Part shown: positions 60,201-64,000 of the stretch, piece after piece
Layout of the letters: each line of letters opens with the position of its first letter
Numbering within the stretch: the first letter of the stretch is position 1
NCBI GenBank assembly: GCA_950097015.1
Contig: CATNEN010000024.1
Coordinates: 6,338,001 to 6,402,000, forward strand
Reading direction: 5' to 3'
DNA from: Macrostomum hystrix
Lineage: Eukaryota > Platyhelminthes > Macrostomidae
Length of the DNA: 64,000 nucleotides
Position numbers and translations under genes: made by a program
Notes under the pieces: generated by a model
The model's database searches: none
The model's input: the letters and a program-made list of their open reading frames with translations, nothing else
Told to the model about the DNA's origin: nothing

Positions 60201-63200
60201 CAATCAAGTCTCATCTCCCACTCATTCACTCAATTGAGTCTCATCTCCCACTCATTCACTCAATCAAGTCTCATCTCCCACTCATTCACTCAATCAAGTC
60301 TCATCTCCCACTCATTCACTCAATCAAGTCTCATCTCCCACTCATTCACTCAATCAAGTCTCATGTCCCACTCATTCACTCAATCAAGTCTCATGTCCCA
60401 CTCATTCACTCAATCAAGTCTCATGTCCCACTCATTCACTCAATCAAGTCTCATGTCCCACTCATTCACTCAATCAAGTCTCATGTCCCACTCATTCACT
60501 CAATCAAGTCTCATGTCCCACTCATTCACTCAATCAAGTCTCATGTCCCACTCATTCACTCAATCAAGTCTCATGTCCCACTCATTCACTCAATCAAGTC
60601 TCATCATCTTGTGACTGGTTCGCAAAATTTTTAAAGAGAATTGACTATTTCGCATTTAACTTTAACTTGACGCACTACCATTATCATAATGACAATTTGC
60701 TTAGCGTGACCACTTTCGTCAAATTGCAAAAATGTCATCCCGACAGCCAATGCCAAGCAACTCAAATTACTGTGATGGGGTGTGGAAAGACATTTGCTAA
60801 ATTAAGTGACGTTTTCCAATCAGACCGAGGTATCTGAGGTCAGCTAAGGTCATCTTGACTTTGTAATCTCAAATAATTAACTGTAGATTAAATTGACAGA
60901 GAATCTTCTGAAGAATCTGATGATTGCGGGAGAATCCGTCGAGGAATCTGATGATTGCGGGAGAATCCGCCGAAGAATCTGATGATTCAGTGGGAATCCG
61001 CCGAGGAATCTGATGATTCAGTGGGAATCCGCCGAGGAATCTGATGATTGCGGGAGAATCCGCCGAGGAATCTGATGATTGCGGGAGAATCCGCCGAGGA
61101 ATCTGATGATTGCGGGAGAATCCGCCGAGGAATCTGATGATTGCGGGAGAATCCGCCGAGGAATCTGATGATTCAGTGGGAATCCGCCGAGGAATCTGAT
61201 GATTGCGGGAGAATCCGCCGAGGAATCTGATGATTGCGGGAGAATCCACCGAGGAATCTGATGATTGCGGGAGAATCCGCCGAGGAATCTGATGATTCAG
61301 TGGGAATCCGCCGAGGAATCTGATGATTGCGGGAGAATCCGCCGAGGAATCTGATGATTCAGTGGGAATCCGCCGAGGAATCTGATGACTCAGAGGGAAT
61401 CCGCCGAGGAATCTGATGATTCAGAGGGAATCCGCCGAGGAATCTGATGGAGCTTCAAATAGCAGAACAGTCTCCTAAATGTTCTTAAAGTAATTAATCA
61501 ATAAAGAAAACTAATTTGGACTCGCTAATATTGATCTCCTTGCGGAGTAATTTTCGTGAAATATAATCATTTTTAATGTATTGATGATCCTAATATTATA
61601 ATAAATAATGTTTTTTTGCCCAAGATTAAATCAAAGCGCATCAGTACAAGCGCCACGTGCAGACTCAAAAATAAAAAATTTATCCTATCGCTCGAGGCCT
61701 TGCCTCTGAGATAGTTTGCTATCCATCAGCAGCAGCAGCAGCAGCAGCAGCAGCCTCTCAGGGATCGGGGCTGTCAAAGTGTACTCCGCTTTCTCCTTTC
61801 TCTTTCTCACTTGAGTCTGGCGGAGCTGTGAGCAGTGCAGCGCTGGATCTTTATATGGCGATGGCAGAAAAGCAATTTGCATAGAGAGACACGCTCACAC
61901 ACTGAGGCCCAGCAATTCGCTACAAGTGCCAGGACCAAATGCAAATTATCTATTCTATAGCATATATGTGGCGCAATGCCGGAGAGCTAAGACATTGCTA
62001 TACACACTATGTGGCCGGAGGGGAAGGAGAAACCTAGAGGAGAAGGGGAGAGGCGACAAGTGGGGAAGTCTCCCCAATTCGCCACCGGCATTGCCGGCGA
62101 CCGCAAAAAAGTGAAAAAGAGTCCAAACTAAAAGGCTAAGCCTTTGAGCTGCTCTGCTCACAATTGGTGGCGAGAATGCCCTGAACAAATCCGCGGGCTT
62201 CGAGCTGTCCGTTGCAAGAACTCTTATTTTACTCACTTCTTTTAAAATACTCACGAGGCCAGGCTTCTTCTGTGCCAAGGCCCAACAATTCCACCTGCAT
62301 GCCCGACCCGGAGACTAAAACCTCCCCAAACTAATATCACACGCGGGATGTCGACGGTTGCTAAAAATGTGCGCGAGGGGAGCTGAAATGGGATCTAAAA
62401 ATTAGCGACAGAAGTAAAGAGAGCGAGGGGGAAGGAGTGAGGGAGAGCAGGTCATGGACTGAGCAGATAATTGTGAGGTTTTTGTGGGAAAGCCTTGCGG
62501 TGGACAGGATGCAGAGGAAGCTACAGTGGGATGTTGACGACTGGGGAACTGCTGGACTGGGGGGGGCGGGCGGGATAGAGAAAATTTCATGCCGCAGCTG
62601 GTTGCAGTTTCGCTTGGTTTCGATGTGGGGAAATGGAAAAAGGGAAATGGGATTAAGGAAGTGGAGGCTGAAAGAAGACGCAGCGAAGCGGCTGCAGGGC
62701 CAAAATAGGTCGCCCTGAAATGCAACTTTGCGCACAGCGGTCAGACTTTGAGCCCGCTATCGCCAGAGCTGCTCTCTTTCCCTCTCTCACCTTATCTCCG
62801 GCCTCCTGAGCGATCTGCATCTGCTGCTGGAAACGAGCCGCCGCTTCGTCCAGTCGGCCAAGCGTCTTCAGGGCGTTGCCTAGGTTACCAGAGGCCTTCG
62901 CCTCGCCGGCTTTGTCTAGCATCGACCTAGGGAGGTGGCGGGGCGATCGTAAATCGATATTTCGTGCAGGCAGGTTAGCTGTGCCGCGTGCGCCAAGTAG
63001 TATTTCCCCCCCCCCCCTAGAAATACAACAGTCCACAGGAAGCAAGGATTTATATTGATTTCAACTGGCAGTAAAGGCAGATAAGGATTATTGGCTACTT
63101 TAAGGCAAAAGTCAACTAATTGTTCATCGTAATAAATTAAGAAAATTTATTTGATTTTAGTATGCAAGCTCACTATAGACAGAATTGACAAAATAGATGT

Positions 63201-63726
63201 TGACAATAGATGTACGTACCTATAATTTGCTGTAAAAATGTACATTTTACGATTCACGACTTTAACCTGCTAAATTTTGCACATGCATTAGACAGCCGCT
63301 AGTTAGATTAAGTCTAATTCTAATTAAGTCTCGTAATTGAGCTATATGCAGTCTGTATCGAATGCAATTTGATACTTAAACAATTAATTCCTTTGAAAGC
63401 ACTTTTTTTAACAAGTTGCGAGCAAGTAAATTGTGTCAGACTTTCATTGCATTTCAGATCAATACTTACCTGCTTAGATCGTAGTCAAGCAGATGAAAAC
63501 TAAGCGCCTTGTCGTATTTTTCTAGATAAAAATATGCATTGCCAAGCTGACAGTAGAGAATTGAGCGCAACTTCTGACTGTCAGTTAGAAGCAAAGCGGA
63601 CTCTAGCAGTCGTACTCCGTGCTCGTGTTTTCCCTGTTGGCAAAGCAATTCTCCTTGGTGAGCTAGTTGAACACATTTCTGTTGCTGCAAGTCCAAGTGA
63701 TCTTCATCGTTTACTGGCTCCGTCAT
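57231..63726 (-). CDS. GPSM2: Pins/LGN (GPSM) TPR-GoLoco polarity protein
   Basis: Links G-alpha-i at the cortex to NuMA/dynein for spindle orientation. Exons on the minus strand: 63470-63726, 62791-62926, 58840-59495, 57231-57915, all in phase, about 577 residues (human LGN about 680). The N-terminal 420 residues are tandem TPRs (QLGNAYFYLEKYDKALSFH, GEAKASGNLGNALKTLGRLD, ACWLLGNARTLMRDYAGAV, ACLSLSNACTSLGDYARASY) matching LGN repeat by repeat; a Ser/Ala-rich insert sits where LGN has a loop between TPRs 3 and 4. Two GoLoco motifs: about 446-464 (FWDLVSRCQGRRMDEQR) and 497-515 (FFDMLARHQASRIDDQR). A third, SDAFASIARQEQQEEQQRRR, has lost the (D/E)QR triad. Whether it matches GPSM1 or GPSM2 cannot be said. 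The ATG follows an acceptor TAG directly. Confidence 0.94.
57940..58735. repeat. 21-bp minisatellite in GPSM intron 3
   Basis: About 38 units of 20-21 bases, GAATCCCTTGTCACTCCCAC then T, with CCCCCT and shorter GCTCC variants; a block of several units recurs around 58000, 58200 and 58330. It begins about 25 bases from the exon boundary. Confidence 0.95.
59520..60605. repeat. 30-bp minisatellite in GPSM intron 2 (array 1)
   Basis: About 36 units of exactly 30 bases, CTCATTCACTCAATCAAGTC then TCATGTCCCA, differing mainly by ATGT/ATCT and a rare AATTGAGTC. It starts about 25 bases from the splice acceptor of the TPR exon. Very uniform, hence young. Confidence 0.96.
60905..61448. repeat. 30-bp minisatellite in GPSM intron 2 (array 2)
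   Basis: About 18 units of 30 bases, GAATCTGATGATTGCGGGAG then AATCCGCCGA, with a TTCAGTGGG variant. Unrelated in sequence to the neighbouring array in the same intron. Confidence 0.95.
61449..62790. other. Remainder of GPSM intron 2
   Basis: Non-repetitive intron with a (CAG)9 microsatellite at 61727-61753. Several short open frames here are not supported as genes. Confidence 0.5.
61727..61753. repeat. (CAG)9 microsatellite
   Basis: Nine perfect CAG triplets in GPSM intron 2. Confidence 0.95.
62927..63469 (-). other. GPSM intron 1
   Basis: 543-base intron, AT-rich, with a run of 12 C at 63006-63017. One of the few introns longer than about 400 bases here without a minisatellite. Confidence 0.6.
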
Positions 63727-64000
63727 CTAAAATGAGAATCGTGAAACGAATTGAAAGCTTATCACGTCAGAGACGCATTTATTTATCACCATACCTCATA
63801 CCTAGACACCATATCTAGGCATGCTTTAGCTTAATCAGGTTCTATTTGCGCTTAAAAGTGCTTTTTGGAAATAACTTTAATTAAAAAATAAAAGTGAGAC
63901 TAAAAATAAAGGCTCTCCGAGATTTTCAATAAAAAAATGCTATGAACATTAAAAAAAATAGAAAATTCGCAGCAACTGTTACGATCCTTATGATCAGCAT
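63727..64000. other. Upstream of the GPSM start
   Basis: AT-rich sequence upstream of the start codon; the acceptor CTCATTTTAG (reverse strand) abuts the ATG. No promoter motif I can support. Confidence 0.4.

Noticed and set aside
59360-60634. 424- and 353-codon plus-strand frames (IKSHVPL and SFTQSSL repeats)
   Set aside because: 30-bp array in GPSM intron 2, on the strand opposite the gene.
62361-62735. Overlapping open frames in GPSM intron 2
   Set aside because: Located in an intron between two phase-compatible exons; no homology and low-complexity purine composition.

Overview
This is eukaryotic (metazoan) nuclear DNA. Genes are split into GC-rich exons with GT-AG introns, set in AT-rich non-coding sequence full of tandem repeats, tRNA-derived SINEs, a non-LTR retrotransposon and DNA-transposon relics. 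I could assemble eight conserved animal genes exon by exon, with reading phase preserved at every junction. The organism is an invertebrate. A splice acceptor 0-17 bases before the start codon in six genes (and 90 bases before it in a seventh) would suit a lineage with spliced-leader trans-splicing, such as flatworms, but ordinary 5'UTR introns would look the same. The species cannot be fixed from this window.

Layout: RAD1 (+, 974-2549) is tail-to-tail with a short Discs-large protein (-, 3475-9012). Then come the AP-2 mu subunit (+, 11416-16002), a Hook-domain coiled-coil protein (+, 18165-22608) and fumarate hydratase (-, 24033-29630). A truncated LINE follows (about 29905-31738), then about 4 kb without genes, diaphanous-type formin (+, 36265-44746), core 1 beta-1,3-galactosyltransferase (-, 48755-51498), a tRNA-Arg(ACG) gene (+, 55029-55101) and a Pins/LGN (GPSM) protein (-, 57231-63726).

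The genes do not form one pathway. They cover DNA-damage checkpoint, cell polarity (DLG and Pins/LGN act together in spindle orientation in animals), endocytosis, cytoskeleton, TCA cycle and O-glycosylation.

The most striking feature is that nearly every gene carries one or more minisatellites private to a single intron, UTR or flank (unit 20-46 bp, from a few to about 70 copies). Many units are free of stop codons, so they create long spurious open frames, including one of 675 codons. Other points of note: a DLG that ends after PDZ2 in a lysine tail, a 19-nt first coding exon, several terminal-inverted-repeat elements, two SINE families, a possible mitochondrial presequence on fumarate hydratase with no AUG of its own, and a CAG-rich minisatellite directly upstream of the galactosyltransferase start.
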